Assembly: GCA_964603985.1 (NCBI GenBank)
Contig: CAZRXG010000023.1
Coordinates: 1-64,000, forward strand
Direction of reading: 5' to 3'
Origin: CAZRXG01 sp964603985
GTDB lineage: Bacteria; Chloroflexota; Anaerolineae; Aggregatilineales; UBA3940
Length of the DNA: 64,000 nt
How positions within the stretch are numbered: position 1 is the stretch's first letter; every line of letters starts with the position of its first letter. Positions 15,223 to 23,562 of the stretch are shown piece by piece. The position numbers were made by a program, and so were the translations under genes. Below the pieces are notes generated by a model. It saw only the letters and a list, made by a program, of their open reading frames with translations. It was not told the origin of the DNA and did no database searches.

Positions 15223-16527
15223 ATGGGTGACAGGGCGGTTCGATTGTTATTCGTGGCGAGTCTTTTGGCCGGTCTGCTGGCCGCCTGCCGCCCGTCACCG
15301 GTGGGCACCGAGCCGCCGTCCGTGCCCCCACCGACCGTGACGCGCACGCCGACGGCCACCCCTTCGCCCACGCCGACCTTCACGCCGACGGCCACCCTCA
15401 CGCCCAGCCCGACGCCCGGCCCCGGCCTGGAGACACTGCTCCAGACGCCCGACGAGATGGTGCGGGCGGTCGCGCTGGAGGAGGCGGTCGCAGCGTACGA
15501 GGAGCTGGCCGCGCTCTACCCGCAGCGTGCTGAGCCGCGCCTGCGGCTGGCCGCGCTGGCCCAGCGTGAGGGCGACCCGGAGGCGGCGCTCGATTATCTG
15601 TGGGCGGCGGTCGAGGCCGACCCAGAAAGTATGGAGGCGCTGCGCCAGCTTGCGCTGCTGCTCGATCAGGAGGGGGAATATGAGGATCTGGTTGACGTTT
15701 ACGGGCGGATGCTCGACCTGACCCCCGACGACGCCGACCTGCTCATCGCGCGCGCGATGACGAATGCGCGCCTGGGCAAGGCGGAGGCCGCCGTCGTTGA
15801 CCTGGAGGCGGCCCAGTCGATGGCCCCTTACCGCGAGTACGCCTGGGTGAACGCTGCCGGGGCCGCGTCGGGCAGCCGCCAGTACCGGGCGGCCATCGAG
15901 ATCGCGGCGGCGGGTCTGGCCGCCAATCCGGGGGTGGCGGGGCTGCTGCTGGCGCGGGGAGAGGCGCACCTGTCGCTTGACGAGCCTGAAGAGGCGCTGG
16001 TTGACTTCGAGGCGGCGGTCGCGCTGGATGCCTACAGCTTCGCGGCTTATCATTGGCGAGGGCGGACGCTGATCGCACTGGGCCGTTACGAGGAGGCGGT
16101 CGAGGATCTACAGCGCGCCGCCGACCTGGGCGTGCTGTCTGGAGTTTCGGGCGTTTACGACGCTTACGGGGCCATGGCCGACGCCGCCGACGCCCTCGCC
16201 CGCAGCGACCCGCAGGCGGCCTTCACCTACCTGGCGCAGCAGGTCTTCCGCTACGGGAGCCGCGACCCGCTGATGCTGGGCTACGCCCGCGTCGATTGGC
16301 GGCGGGGTAACGTCTCGCTGGCGCTCTCGCGGCTGGACAATCTGGTCGATGCGGGGTACGTCCCGGCGCTCTTCTGGCGGGGGCAGATCCGCGCCGAGGA
16401 GGGGCAGGTGGGAGAGGCCGTCGCCGATCTGGAGGCGTACCTCGCGGTGAGGCGCTCTGGCCCCGACGCCGAGACCGCCCGGCGGTTGCTGGAGTCGTTG
16501 GGTGGGGGCGCGGGCGGGCGGGAGTAG
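15223..16527 (+). CDS. TPR-repeat lipoprotein
   Basis: A 434-residue predicted lipoprotein. Its signal peptide ends LLAAC (C22), then comes a Thr/Pro-rich linker (TPTPTFTPTATLTP), then about nine tetratricopeptide repeats from residue 60 to the end. Repeats such as EAALDYLWAAVEADPESMEA and GRYEEAVEDLQRAADLG show the W/L/Y-A-P pattern. TPR solenoids bind partner proteins; an extracytoplasmic scaffolding role is likely but unproven. Start is set at ATG 15223 because the signal peptide begins there. It follows the LOG gene by 42 bases and may share its transcript. Confidence 0.8.
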   Translation: MGDRAVRLLFVASLLAGLLAACRPSPVGTEPPSVPPPTVTRTPTATPSPTPTFTPTATLTPSPTPGPGLETLLQTPDEMVRAVALEEAVAAYEELAALYPQRAEPRLRLAALAQREGDPEAALDYLWAAVEADPESMEALRQLALLLDQEGEYEDLVDVYGRMLDLTPDDADLLIARAMTNARLGKAEAAVVDLEAAQSMAPYREYAWVNAAGAASGSRQYRAAIEIAAAGLAANPGVAGLLLARGEAHLSLDEPEEALVDFEAAVALDAYSFAAYHWRGRTLIALGRYEEAVEDLQRAADLGVLSGVSGVYDAYGAMADAADALARSDPQAAFTYLAQQVFRYGSRDPLMLGYARVDWRRGNVSLALSRLDNLVDAGYVPALFWRGQIRAEEGQVGEAVADLEAYLAVRRSGPDAETARRLLESLGGGAGGRE

Positions 16528-16654
16528 GCGGCGGCCCCCGACTTGTATGCCACACCGCCTTTAGTTAGAATCATTACCGCTGAGGTGATTGGGGGGCAGG
16601 AACGCCGCCCACATCCCGTAGGGATTATAGAGGACGTACAGGCAGCCCGGCGGG

Positions 16655-16670
16655 GCGCGTCGCGACGCGC
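16655..16670. promoter_or_regulatory. 16-bp perfect palindrome upstream of the AI-2E gene
   Basis: GCGCGTCGCGACGCGC is fully self-complementary and lies 83 bases before the AI-2E transporter start. It could be a regulator binding site. In a GC-rich genome the chance of such a palindrome is not negligible. Confidence 0.3.
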
Positions 16671-16752
16671 TTCTATCAAGTAGTGGTAGTGATTACGCCA
16701 GGACAGTGTCAGCCGGGCGGTGTGTTTAGCGATGGGAGAGGGATACATTATC

Positions 16753-18039
16753 ATGCAGTCGGACGTAAACAACGCAGCAACCCCCCAGCGGCCACGCTGG
16801 AGCCCACCCATCAAGATCGCCGTGGGCGTGATTCTGTTTGTGCTGCTCGCGGTGGCGATCTTGCGGTTCAGCATTGTTTTTGTGCCGCTGATCATCGGCG
16901 CGATCATCGCCTACATCTTCCAGCCGGTGGTCGTGATGCTTAACGGGCGGCTCAGACTGCCGCGCGGGCTGGCGGCGGCGCTGATCTACCTGATCGTGCT
17001 GGCGATCATCGTCCCGGTGGTTTACTCGCTGGTACCCGTCATCGCCCGGCAGATCCGGGTTCTGGGGAACGAGCTGATCGACTTCTTCGGATACGTGGAT
17101 GCACTCAGCCCCGACACGACCATTACGATCCTGGGGATCGATTTCGGCGTCCAGAGTCTCATTGACCAGATCACCGCCGCCCTGACCGACTTCATCACCT
17201 CGGCGGCCACCGGCTCGATCACGGTCGTGTTCAACATCGCCGAGATCCTGCTGATGGTCATCTTCACGCTGCTGATCGGGTTCTACCTGACCAAGGACGC
17301 GCCGAAGTTCGTCACCTGGGTCAAGGGACTGGTGCCGCCGGGGTACGACAAAGACGCCGAGAAACTGCTGATCGAGATCGACAACGTGTGGTCGTCCTTC
17401 TTCCGGGGGCAGTTGACGCTCGCGCTGACGGTATCGGTCATTATCACGATCACCAGCTCGATTGTGGGCCTGCCGCAGCCGGTGCTGATGGGCGTGCTCG
17501 CCGGGCTGCTGGAGTTCCTGCCGAGCGTGGGGCACGCGATCTGGATCATCATCGCGCTGATCCTGGCGCTGCTGGAGGGGTCGAGCACGCTGCCGGTCTC
17601 AAACGTGGTGTTCGCGCTGATCGTGAGCGGGGTGCACCTCGGCTTCACGCAGTTCGACCTGAACTACCTGATCCCGCGCATCATCGGGCGCGAGGTGCAT
17701 CTGCACCCGATGGTGGTCATCATCGGCATCATCGTCGGGGCAAGCGTGGGCGGCGTGCTGGGCGTGGCGCTGGCCGCGCCGGTGATCGCCTCGCTGCGCA
17801 TCGTCGGGCGCTACGTCTACTCGATGCTGTTCGACCTTGACCCATTCCCGATGGTGGGGCCGCCTTCCGCGCCCAAGAAAGTACGCCTGACCCACGCGCA
17901 GCTCAAGGCAGCCGAAGCACCTTCCCCACCGCCCTCGCCGACGGAGGTCATCCGGCAACTGCGGCAGCGGCGCTCCGGCGACGGCGGCTGTCAGCCTGAG
18001 CCTGACCAGGAAGCTTCCCAGGAGATAACGGAATCATGA
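16753..18039 (+). CDS. AI-2E (PerM/TqsA) family transporter
   Basis: A 428-residue membrane protein with the eight-helix AI-2E transporter pattern: two N-terminal helices, a helix pair about residues 60-95, an amphipathic domain in the middle (120-210), and four C-terminal helices. The conserved family stretch LEFLPSVGHAIW and the motif region around LIPRIIGREVHLHPMVVIIG are present. Members export signals such as AI-2 or act as ion antiporters; the substrate here is unknown. The C-terminus ends in a soluble Pro/Ser-rich tail. Start is ATG 16753 after GGGAGAGGG; 16720 is an alternative. The stop overlaps the next gene by 4 bases, indicating translational coupling. Confidence 0.88.
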   Translation: MQSDVNNAATPQRPRWSPPIKIAVGVILFVLLAVAILRFSIVFVPLIIGAIIAYIFQPVVVMLNGRLRLPRGLAAALIYLIVLAIIVPVVYSLVPVIARQIRVLGNELIDFFGYVDALSPDTTITILGIDFGVQSLIDQITAALTDFITSAATGSITVVFNIAEILLMVIFTLLIGFYLTKDAPKFVTWVKGLVPPGYDKDAEKLLIEIDNVWSSFFRGQLTLALTVSVIITITSSIVGLPQPVLMGVLAGLLEFLPSVGHAIWIIIALILALLEGSSTLPVSNVVFALIVSGVHLGFTQFDLNYLIPRIIGREVHLHPMVVIIGIIVGASVGGVLGVALAAPVIASLRIVGRYVYSMLFDLDPFPMVGPPSAPKKVRLTHAQLKAAEAPSPPPSPTEVIRQLRQRRSGDGGCQPEPDQEASQEITES

Positions 18040-18944
18040 GCGACGACGCCGGTATACCCCCCGGCCTGGTTTTCCGCGCAGGCGCTCTGGACGACTGGCC
18101 GGTCGTCGCGGAGATCGTGGCCGAGACGTGGCCGGGTGGAGATTACATTGATCAGGGCCTGTGGGCGAAGTGGGCTGCCGACTCGGACGCGCACCTGGTC
18201 GTCGGCACGCAGGACGGGCAGATGGTCGGCTTCGCCCGGCTGAGTGAATTGGGCGAAGCTGAGTGGCTGCTGGAAGGGCTGCGGGTCGCGCCGGAGCGTC
18301 GCGGGCAGGGCATCGGGCGGGCGCTGATGGCGCACATGGTGGAGTTATTCCGGCAGCACGGGATGGGCTTGCTGCGCTTCATGGCGAGCAGCGAAAGCGA
18401 GATGATGCACCGGCTCGCGGGGGATCTCGGCTTCCGGCACACAGGCAGCTACGCCATCGTGGAGCTCGGTCCCCGACCGGCCGATTACCGCAGCTTCAAG
18501 GTCCTCCAGCCGCAGAACCTTGAGATGGTCAAGCGCTACTTGATCAACTCGCCGATGCACCGCGTCAACCGCTTCGCGCTGCGCCGCTGGGTGCCGTACT
18601 TTCTCACCGAGGAGCGGCTGCACGACTACCTGGCGGACGAGCAGGTGCAGGTCGTCGGGTGGCGGCAGTTCGATAAGCTGCACGGGCTGGCGATCCTTTT
18701 CATCGAGCCACCTGATGAGCACAGCAGCAACCCGCTGCGGCTCGGCTACCTGGACGCCCTCGATGACACGACGCTGCACAGCATGGTGCTCGCCCTGTGC
18801 GGGCTGGCGGCCAAGCGCGGGCACGATAAGCTGGCGTGGATGATGCCGCTCGGCGTGGGGTTGGAGCGCCCGCTGGCCGGCAGCGGCGTGGAGCGGGTGC
18901 GGGACTTCGACCTGTGGCTGTTTGAGCTGCCGCTGCGTTCGTGA
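18036..18944 (+). CDS. GNAT N-acetyltransferase
   Basis: A 302-residue protein with an N-terminal GCN5-related acetyltransferase domain. The acetyl-CoA binding motif A is LRVAPERRGQGIGRALMAHM (about residues 83-102), preceded by VGFARLSELGEAEWLLEGL. The second half (about 160-302) looks like a further, degenerate GNAT-like domain. The acceptor is unknown. The ATG overlaps the stop of the AI-2E gene (ATGA), so the two are co-translated. This coupling hints that the acetyltransferase modifies the transported compound, but that is only inference. Confidence 0.85.
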   Translation: MSDDAGIPPGLVFRAGALDDWPVVAEIVAETWPGGDYIDQGLWAKWAADSDAHLVVGTQDGQMVGFARLSELGEAEWLLEGLRVAPERRGQGIGRALMAHMVELFRQHGMGLLRFMASSESEMMHRLAGDLGFRHTGSYAIVELGPRPADYRSFKVLQPQNLEMVKRYLINSPMHRVNRFALRRWVPYFLTEERLHDYLADEQVQVVGWRQFDKLHGLAILFIEPPDEHSSNPLRLGYLDALDDTTLHSMVLALCGLAAKRGHDKLAWMMPLGVGLERPLAGSGVERVRDFDLWLFELPLRS

Positions 18945-18993
18945 GTGCTCCGGCCAACCTTTCGAGAAACGGCGTCGAAGAGGACACAACACA

Positions 18994-19109
18994 CTGTAGT
19001 TTCGCCAATTGTTGCTGAAAACAGCAAACGGTGAGGGGGTGTTCATCATCAGGCTGACAGCCTGAAGCAGCCCTCCAAAAATCGCCTATACTGAATGGCG
19101 AAAGTACAG
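18994..19109. repeat. MITE-like element, 116 bp
   Basis: The ends CTGTAGTTTCGCCA and TGGCGAAAGTACAG are inverted repeats matching at 13 of 14 bases, enclosing 88 bases with no coding signal. Relatives of the ends occur at 1789-1995, 2638-2678 and 20061-20075. The element occupies most of the 18945-19182 spacer before the HEAT-repeat gene. Confidence 0.5.
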
Positions 19110-19182
19110 GCACATTTCATCCACTTGCAAAGCGAGTGAGAGTGGGCGAGACTTCGGCGATGGTTTAGGAGTAGGGAGACAA

Positions 19183-20037
19183 ATGATAAGCAGCAAACCT
19201 GATATATCACCCATTGAGGAACGCCTCCGGGATAAGGATACACTCTATGACCCTGGTGAGCGCAAGAAAGCAGAAGAGATACTGAGTCAGGTTGCAGATG
19301 AGCGGGCGATACCCTACCTAATCGACGCGCTACGGGATGAGCATGGTGTTTTGATGGTGGACATCGAGCGTGTACTGGCAAGTTTTGGTTCAGCGGCTGT
19401 TCCCGATCTTGTGACGGCCATGCATGATGATGATCGCCATATACGCCGTTGTGCCACATACACCCTGGGCTGGATTGACGATCCCCACGCGATTGATGCG
19501 CTGTTTGATGCGCTTGACCACGAGGACGCAATGGTACGTAAGGACGCTGTAGATCAGCTTGGAAACATTGCGACGCAGCCACGAGGGAAGGCCCTTCGCT
19601 CACGCATCGTGCCTCGCCTGGTAGATGCTCTATCGGATGATGCCCTTAACGTGCGCAGCTGGGCCGTTCGCTCATTGGGCATGCTCCGCGAAGTGCCAGC
19701 CATCATTGATGCCTTACGAGACGACGCATCGGTGCGAGCACAGGCTCTTGAGGTGCTGAGCAGCATTGGAGATATACGAGCCGTGCCGGACATCATTAAA
19801 GTGCTGCAATACCCTGATTTGTCGGCTCGGATGAGAGCTGCCCATGCATTGGGAAACATCGGAGACGAGAGCGCCGTTCCGGCCCTGATAGCGGCTATAC
19901 AGGATAAGGATAACACCGCAGCAGTGCCATGGAGGGGGAGACGTGAGAGACGTGTCTGTGATGTGGCAGCAGGCGCACTCGCGAAGATTGGCACGCCGGT
20001 AGCCCTGGCGGCTATCGAGGATTGGCGGGCGACGTAG
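19183..20037 (+). CDS. HEAT-repeat protein
   Basis: A 284-residue all-helical protein made of about eight HEAT/PBS-lyase-like repeats of about 30 residues. Examples are ADERAIPYLIDALRDEHGVL, GSAAVPDLVTAMHDDDRHIR, DPHAIDALFDALDHEDAMVR and DESAVPALIAAIQDKDN. It has no signal peptide, so it should be cytoplasmic. Such solenoids bind proteins or, in the lyase families, bilin chromophores; no chromophore-binding context is present. Start is ATG at 19183 with AGGAGTAGGGAG upstream. The gene is bracketed by TTTCGCCA/TGGCGAAA-type repeat ends (19096-19109 and 20061-20075), and its composition is less GC-rich than its neighbours. Confidence 0.85.
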   Translation: MISSKPDISPIEERLRDKDTLYDPGERKKAEEILSQVADERAIPYLIDALRDEHGVLMVDIERVLASFGSAAVPDLVTAMHDDDRHIRRCATYTLGWIDDPHAIDALFDALDHEDAMVRKDAVDQLGNIATQPRGKALRSRIVPRLVDALSDDALNVRSWAVRSLGMLREVPAIIDALRDDASVRAQALEVLSSIGDIRAVPDIIKVLQYPDLSARMRAAHALGNIGDESAVPALIAAIQDKDNTAAVPWRGRRERRVCDVAAGALAKIGTPVALAAIEDWRAT

Positions 20038-20060
20038 GCGCGCAATCAGCCTGGCAAGAA

Positions 20061-20075
20061 TTGGCGAAAGTCCAG
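20061..20075. repeat. solitary MITE-end motif
   Basis: TTGGCGAAAGTCCAG matches the right ends of the elements at 1789-1995 and 18994-19109. It lies between the HEAT gene and the L,D-transpeptidase gene. Confidence 0.35.
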
Positions 20076-20083
20076 AACACATT

Positions 20084-21211
20084 ATGGCCGGGCCATCACG
20101 CCGCACCGTGCTCAAGGCAGGCGTCACCGCCGTGACCGCGCTGGCCGCGCTGCGCCGGGCGCGTTGGGTTGCCGCTCAGGACGACGACCCTTACGACCCC
20201 GGTGGGCGCGTGCGTGTCGATTACGACGAGACGATCTCCTTCAATGAGCTATACGATTACCCGCCCCTGCTGGGCCGCGTCGAGGGCTGGACGCTGCGCG
20301 TGGTGGAGGACCCGGCGCACTACTTTGATGCGGTTCGCTACATTCATTACGCGGATGTGCTGCCGATTTACGCTGCGTTCCACGCCGAGACGCCCGCTCC
20401 CTACGCCCACAACGACGTGTGGTACGACGTGGGCGACGGCTACGTGCACTCCTCCTACCTGGTCCCGGTGCGCGAGGAGTTCCACGAGCCGGAGGCGGAG
20501 ATCGGCGGCGGCTTCTGGGGCGAGATCACCGTGCCGACCTCGTGGCAGCACTGGCAACCCAGCCTGAAGAGCCGCCGCTACTATGATCTGGCCTACGGCA
20601 CCGTGTACCGCGTGATCGACCGGGCCGACGAGCCGGACGGACGCGCCTGGTATCGCATCGTCGACGACGCCGCGCCGAAGCAGGCATGGTGGGTGCAGGC
20701 CGCGCACGTGCGCCGCATCCAGGAGCACGAGTTTGCCCCCATCTCGCCCGACGTGCTGCCCGAAGACAAGCGCATCGTGGTCAGCATCACGCGGCAGGTG
20801 CTCACCTGCTACGAGGGCGATATCCCCGTCTTCTCGGCGCGCATCGCGACCGGCACGTCCTTCACCGACGACGAGGGCAACGTCCACCACTTCGGCACGC
20901 CCTCCGGGGAGCGCCGGGTGCAGCGCAAGACGCCCTCGCGGCACATGGTCGGGGGACAGGACATCAACGACTTCTTCGACCTGCCCGGCGTGCCGTGGTG
21001 CACGTTTTTCACGCTCAAGGGGGCGGCGATACACGGCACGTACTGGCACAATGACTATGGCCGCCCGCGCAGTCACGGCTGCGTCAACGTCACCTCGGAC
21101 GCGGCCAAGTGGATCTACCGCTGGGTCACCCCCTACGCCGGGTACGAAGACGAATACCGCTGGACGGAAGACGACGAGCGCGAGACCGCCACGCGCATCA
21201 TCATAGAATAA
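20084..21211 (+). CDS. L,D-transpeptidase (YkuD), Tat-exported
   Basis: A 375-residue enzyme. The N-terminus SRRTVLKAGVTAVTALAAL is a twin-arginine-type signal. An SH3-like region follows (about 60-215) and the C-terminal YkuD domain carries the catalytic signature HGTYWHNDYGRPRSHGC (317-333), with nucleophile C333 and conserved H317 and H331. YkuD enzymes make 3-3 cross-links in peptidoglycan or attach proteins to it; in lineages without a classical wall the acceptor is unclear. A diverged paralogue is encoded at 30420-31550. Start is ATG at 20084. Confidence 0.9.
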   Translation: MAGPSRRTVLKAGVTAVTALAALRRARWVAAQDDDPYDPGGRVRVDYDETISFNELYDYPPLLGRVEGWTLRVVEDPAHYFDAVRYIHYADVLPIYAAFHAETPAPYAHNDVWYDVGDGYVHSSYLVPVREEFHEPEAEIGGGFWGEITVPTSWQHWQPSLKSRRYYDLAYGTVYRVIDRADEPDGRAWYRIVDDAAPKQAWWVQAAHVRRIQEHEFAPISPDVLPEDKRIVVSITRQVLTCYEGDIPVFSARIATGTSFTDDEGNVHHFGTPSGERRVQRKTPSRHMVGGQDINDFFDLPGVPWCTFFTLKGAAIHGTYWHNDYGRPRSHGCVNVTSDAAKWIYRWVTPYAGYEDEYRWTEDDERETATRIIIE

Positions 21212-21317
21212 TCGCCCCCGGCGCGTTATAATCGCCGGAAAGGGCGAAGCCTCTTAATTGTGCTCCCACCCCGGAGCACCGGTGCGGGTGGGAGGGTGCA
21301 GCCAGGATAAACCGGTC

Positions 21318-21473
21318 ATGCTGATCTGGATCGCAGTCGCCAACGCCGTCGTGTGGGGCGGCGTCATCGTGTTTTTGCTGCTGCGGCTGATGCGCGGCGC
21401 GAGGGACATCGAGGCCCGCCTGGAGCGGCTGGAGGCGGGGGCTGAGGATGAGGCTGATTCCGCCGGGAGGTAA
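21318..21473 (+). CDS. CcmD-like small membrane protein
   Basis: A 51-residue protein with one membrane helix (about 2-24: LIWIAVANAVVWGGVIVFLL) followed by a charged coiled tail (ARDIEARLERLEAGAE). Size, single helix and tail resemble CcmD-type accessory proteins of cytochrome c maturation. That reading is supported by the ccdA gene 114 bases downstream, but such short proteins give little sequence proof. Start is ATG at 21318; the ribosome site is weak (GGATAA). Confidence 0.5.
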   Translation: MLIWIAVANAVVWGGVIVFLLLRLMRGARDIEARLERLEAGAEDEADSAGR

Positions 21474-21587
21474 GAAGGGGCCGACCGGCGGCGTCGGGGT
21501 AAGCAGATATATTCAATCCGCAAATTGCGCGGATTACGCAGATTGCCAATCCTGCGCTGTGCGGCCTGACTTGAGGGGAGATGGTGA

Positions 21588-22424
21588 ATGGTTGTTAATC
21601 CAGAGGATATTACCCTTCCACTCGCGGTTCTGGGGGGCTTAGTTTCGTTTCTGACGCCGTGCGTGCTGCCGCTGGTTCCGGTCTACATCGGCTACCTGGC
21701 CGGTCAGGCGACGAACACCGCCAGCAACTCGCTGGCGGCTGTGGGCAGCGGCGCGGAGAGTGACAGCGCCACCGTGACGGCGCAGCCCTCACGTTGGATC
21801 GTGTTCCTGCACGGTATCTTCTTCGTGCTGGGTTTCTCGGTTATCGTCGTGCTGGTATTCGGCTTCACGGCCGGGCTGCTCGGCCAGCTTGCGTTGGGGG
21901 TTATAAAGTCGGGTGAGTGGCTGGTGCGCATCGGCGGGCTGCTGATCATCGTGCTGGGGCTGCACACGATGGGCGTGATCCGCATCCCGTTCCTGTACTA
22001 CGACACGCGCAGGCAGAGCGCGCCCAAACAGGAGTTGGGCTACTTCGGCTCGTTCCTGATGGGCGTCACCTTCGCGGCGGGCTGGTCGCCGTGCCTGGGG
22101 CCGATCTTCTCAGGGCTGATCGGGCTGGCGGTGCTCACAGGCTCGGCCTTGCGCTCGACGGTGCTGCTGAGCGCCTACGCGCTGGGGCTGGGCATCCCGT
22201 TTCTGCTGACGGCGCTGCTGCTCGATCAGGCGACCGACACGCTGCGCAAGCTGCAAAAACACATGCGAGTGATCGAGATCGTGAGCGGGGTGCTGCTGAT
22301 CGTGATCGGCGTGATCATGCTCAGCGGCGGGGTGCAGCGGCTCTCGGCGCAGTTTTCCCGGTTCACTGACCTGGCTATCACGCTCGACGAGTGGCTGGTT
22401 ACGCTGGTTGGCAGTGGGCAATAG
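21588..22424 (+). CDS. ccdA: cytochrome c biogenesis protein CcdA (DsbD-type)
   Basis: A 278-residue membrane protein of the CcdA/DsbD transmembrane family. It passes reducing electrons from cytoplasmic thioredoxin across the membrane to thioredoxin-like proteins outside. Six hydrophobic helices are visible, with the paired cysteines C25 (SFLTPCVLPLVP) and C169 (GWSPCLGPIFSG). Start is ATG with GAGGGGAG upstream. It forms a probable unit with the CcmD-like gene before it and the glutaredoxin-DUF2085 gene after it, pointing to a shared role in thiol redox across the membrane. Confidence 0.92.
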   Translation: MVVNPEDITLPLAVLGGLVSFLTPCVLPLVPVYIGYLAGQATNTASNSLAAVGSGAESDSATVTAQPSRWIVFLHGIFFVLGFSVIVVLVFGFTAGLLGQLALGVIKSGEWLVRIGGLLIIVLGLHTMGVIRIPFLYYDTRRQSAPKQELGYFGSFLMGVTFAAGWSPCLGPIFSGLIGLAVLTGSALRSTVLLSAYALGLGIPFLLTALLLDQATDTLRKLQKHMRVIEIVSGVLLIVIGVIMLSGGVQRLSAQFSRFTDLAITLDEWLVTLVGSGQ

Positions 22425-22494
22425 CCAGGGCAATTAGCCGGGGCAATAGCCAGGGCAATAGCCGGGCAATGAGTTCGAACGGTATAAGGATGTC

Positions 22495-23553
22495 ATGACC
22501 ATCGAGGTCACGCTTTACACACACGACGAGTGCGAGCTGTGCGACAAAGCCAGGGCCGACCTGCGCGACCTGGGCCAGCTCTTCGCGCTGACCGTGCGCG
22601 AGGTCGATGTGCGCGGCGACCCGGCGCTGGAAAAGGCGTTCTTCGAGCGCGTGCCGGTGGTCGAGATCGGCGACGAGTGCCTCGAAGCGCCGCTCGACTA
22701 CGAAACGCTGTGGCGGGCGCTCAAACGCGCCGAAGCGGCGGGCAAGGTGACCGGGGATCGCCCGGAGGAGGCGCGGTCGGGATGCGGGCACATGATCGCG
22801 GTGGCGCTGAACCGGATCGTGCTGAGCTTCACCCGCCACTGGGCGGTCTACCTGACCGCGCTGGTGCTGCTGTACGTCGGGCTGCCGTTTGGTGGGGCGC
22901 TGGCCATGCACCTGGGCTACATGCGCCTGGGGAACATCGTCCACCGCATTTACAGCCCGGTCTGCCACCAGTTCGCCTTCCGCTCGTGGTACCTGTTCGG
23001 TGACCAGCCGGTCTACCCGCGCGAGCGGGCGGGTCTGGACATGGGCACGTTCGAGGAATACGCCAGCCAGGAGCCGTACTTCGACGGCATCGACGTGCAC
23101 ACGCTGGATAACCGTCTGGTCTTCGCGGCCAAGGGCTTTCGCGGCAGCGAGCGCATGGGCTGGAAGGTGCCGCTGTGCCAGCGCGACGTTGCGATCTACG
23201 GGGCGCTGGCGCTGTTCGGGGTGGTCTTCACCGTATTGCAGCGGGTGGGCGTCAAAGTGCCCTATCTGCCTTTCTGGGCCTACATCCTGATCGCGTTGGT
23301 GCCTATTGGGCTGGACGGATTCAGCCAGTACTTCGCCAACCCGCCCTTCAACGGGTTGGGGCTGCCCTTCTACCCGATCCGCGAGAGCACGCCCTTCTTG
23401 CGCACGCTGACGGGCGGGCTGTTCGGGTTGGGCAACGGGTGGCTGGCCTACCCGTACATCGCGGAGAGCATGGAAGAGAGCCGGGTCATGTTGGAGGACA
23501 AGCTGGCGCGCGCGGGGGTTATCGAGGCGCGGGCGGACGCGGCGGCGGATTGA
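22495..23553 (+). CDS. glutaredoxin-like domain fused to DUF2085 membrane protein
   Basis: A 352-residue fusion. Residues 1-80 form a glutaredoxin-like domain with C13-E-L-C16 (YTHDECELCDKAR) and the cis-Pro region ERVPVVEIGDE. From about 105 on comes a four-helix DUF2085 membrane domain, with its conserved RIYSPVCHQFAFRSW (152-166) and later GLDGFSQYF. DUF2085 has no assigned reaction, but its invariant C-H-Q and R-S residues look like a redox or metal site. The fusion and the ccdA gene just upstream suggest thiol-dependent electron transfer. Start is ATG with AAGGA upstream. Confidence 0.82.
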   Translation: MTIEVTLYTHDECELCDKARADLRDLGQLFALTVREVDVRGDPALEKAFFERVPVVEIGDECLEAPLDYETLWRALKRAEAAGKVTGDRPEEARSGCGHMIAVALNRIVLSFTRHWAVYLTALVLLYVGLPFGGALAMHLGYMRLGNIVHRIYSPVCHQFAFRSWYLFGDQPVYPRERAGLDMGTFEEYASQEPYFDGIDVHTLDNRLVFAAKGFRGSERMGWKVPLCQRDVAIYGALALFGVVFTVLQRVGVKVPYLPFWAYILIALVPIGLDGFSQYFANPPFNGLGLPFYPIRESTPFLRTLTGGLFGLGNGWLAYPYIAESMEESRVMLEDKLARAGVIEARADAAAD

Positions 23554-23562
23554 GGGGGGCAG

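Noticed and set aside
16281..16907. 208-codon minus-strand ORF
   Set aside because: Antisense to the TPR lipoprotein and AI-2E genes; no start signals or motifs.
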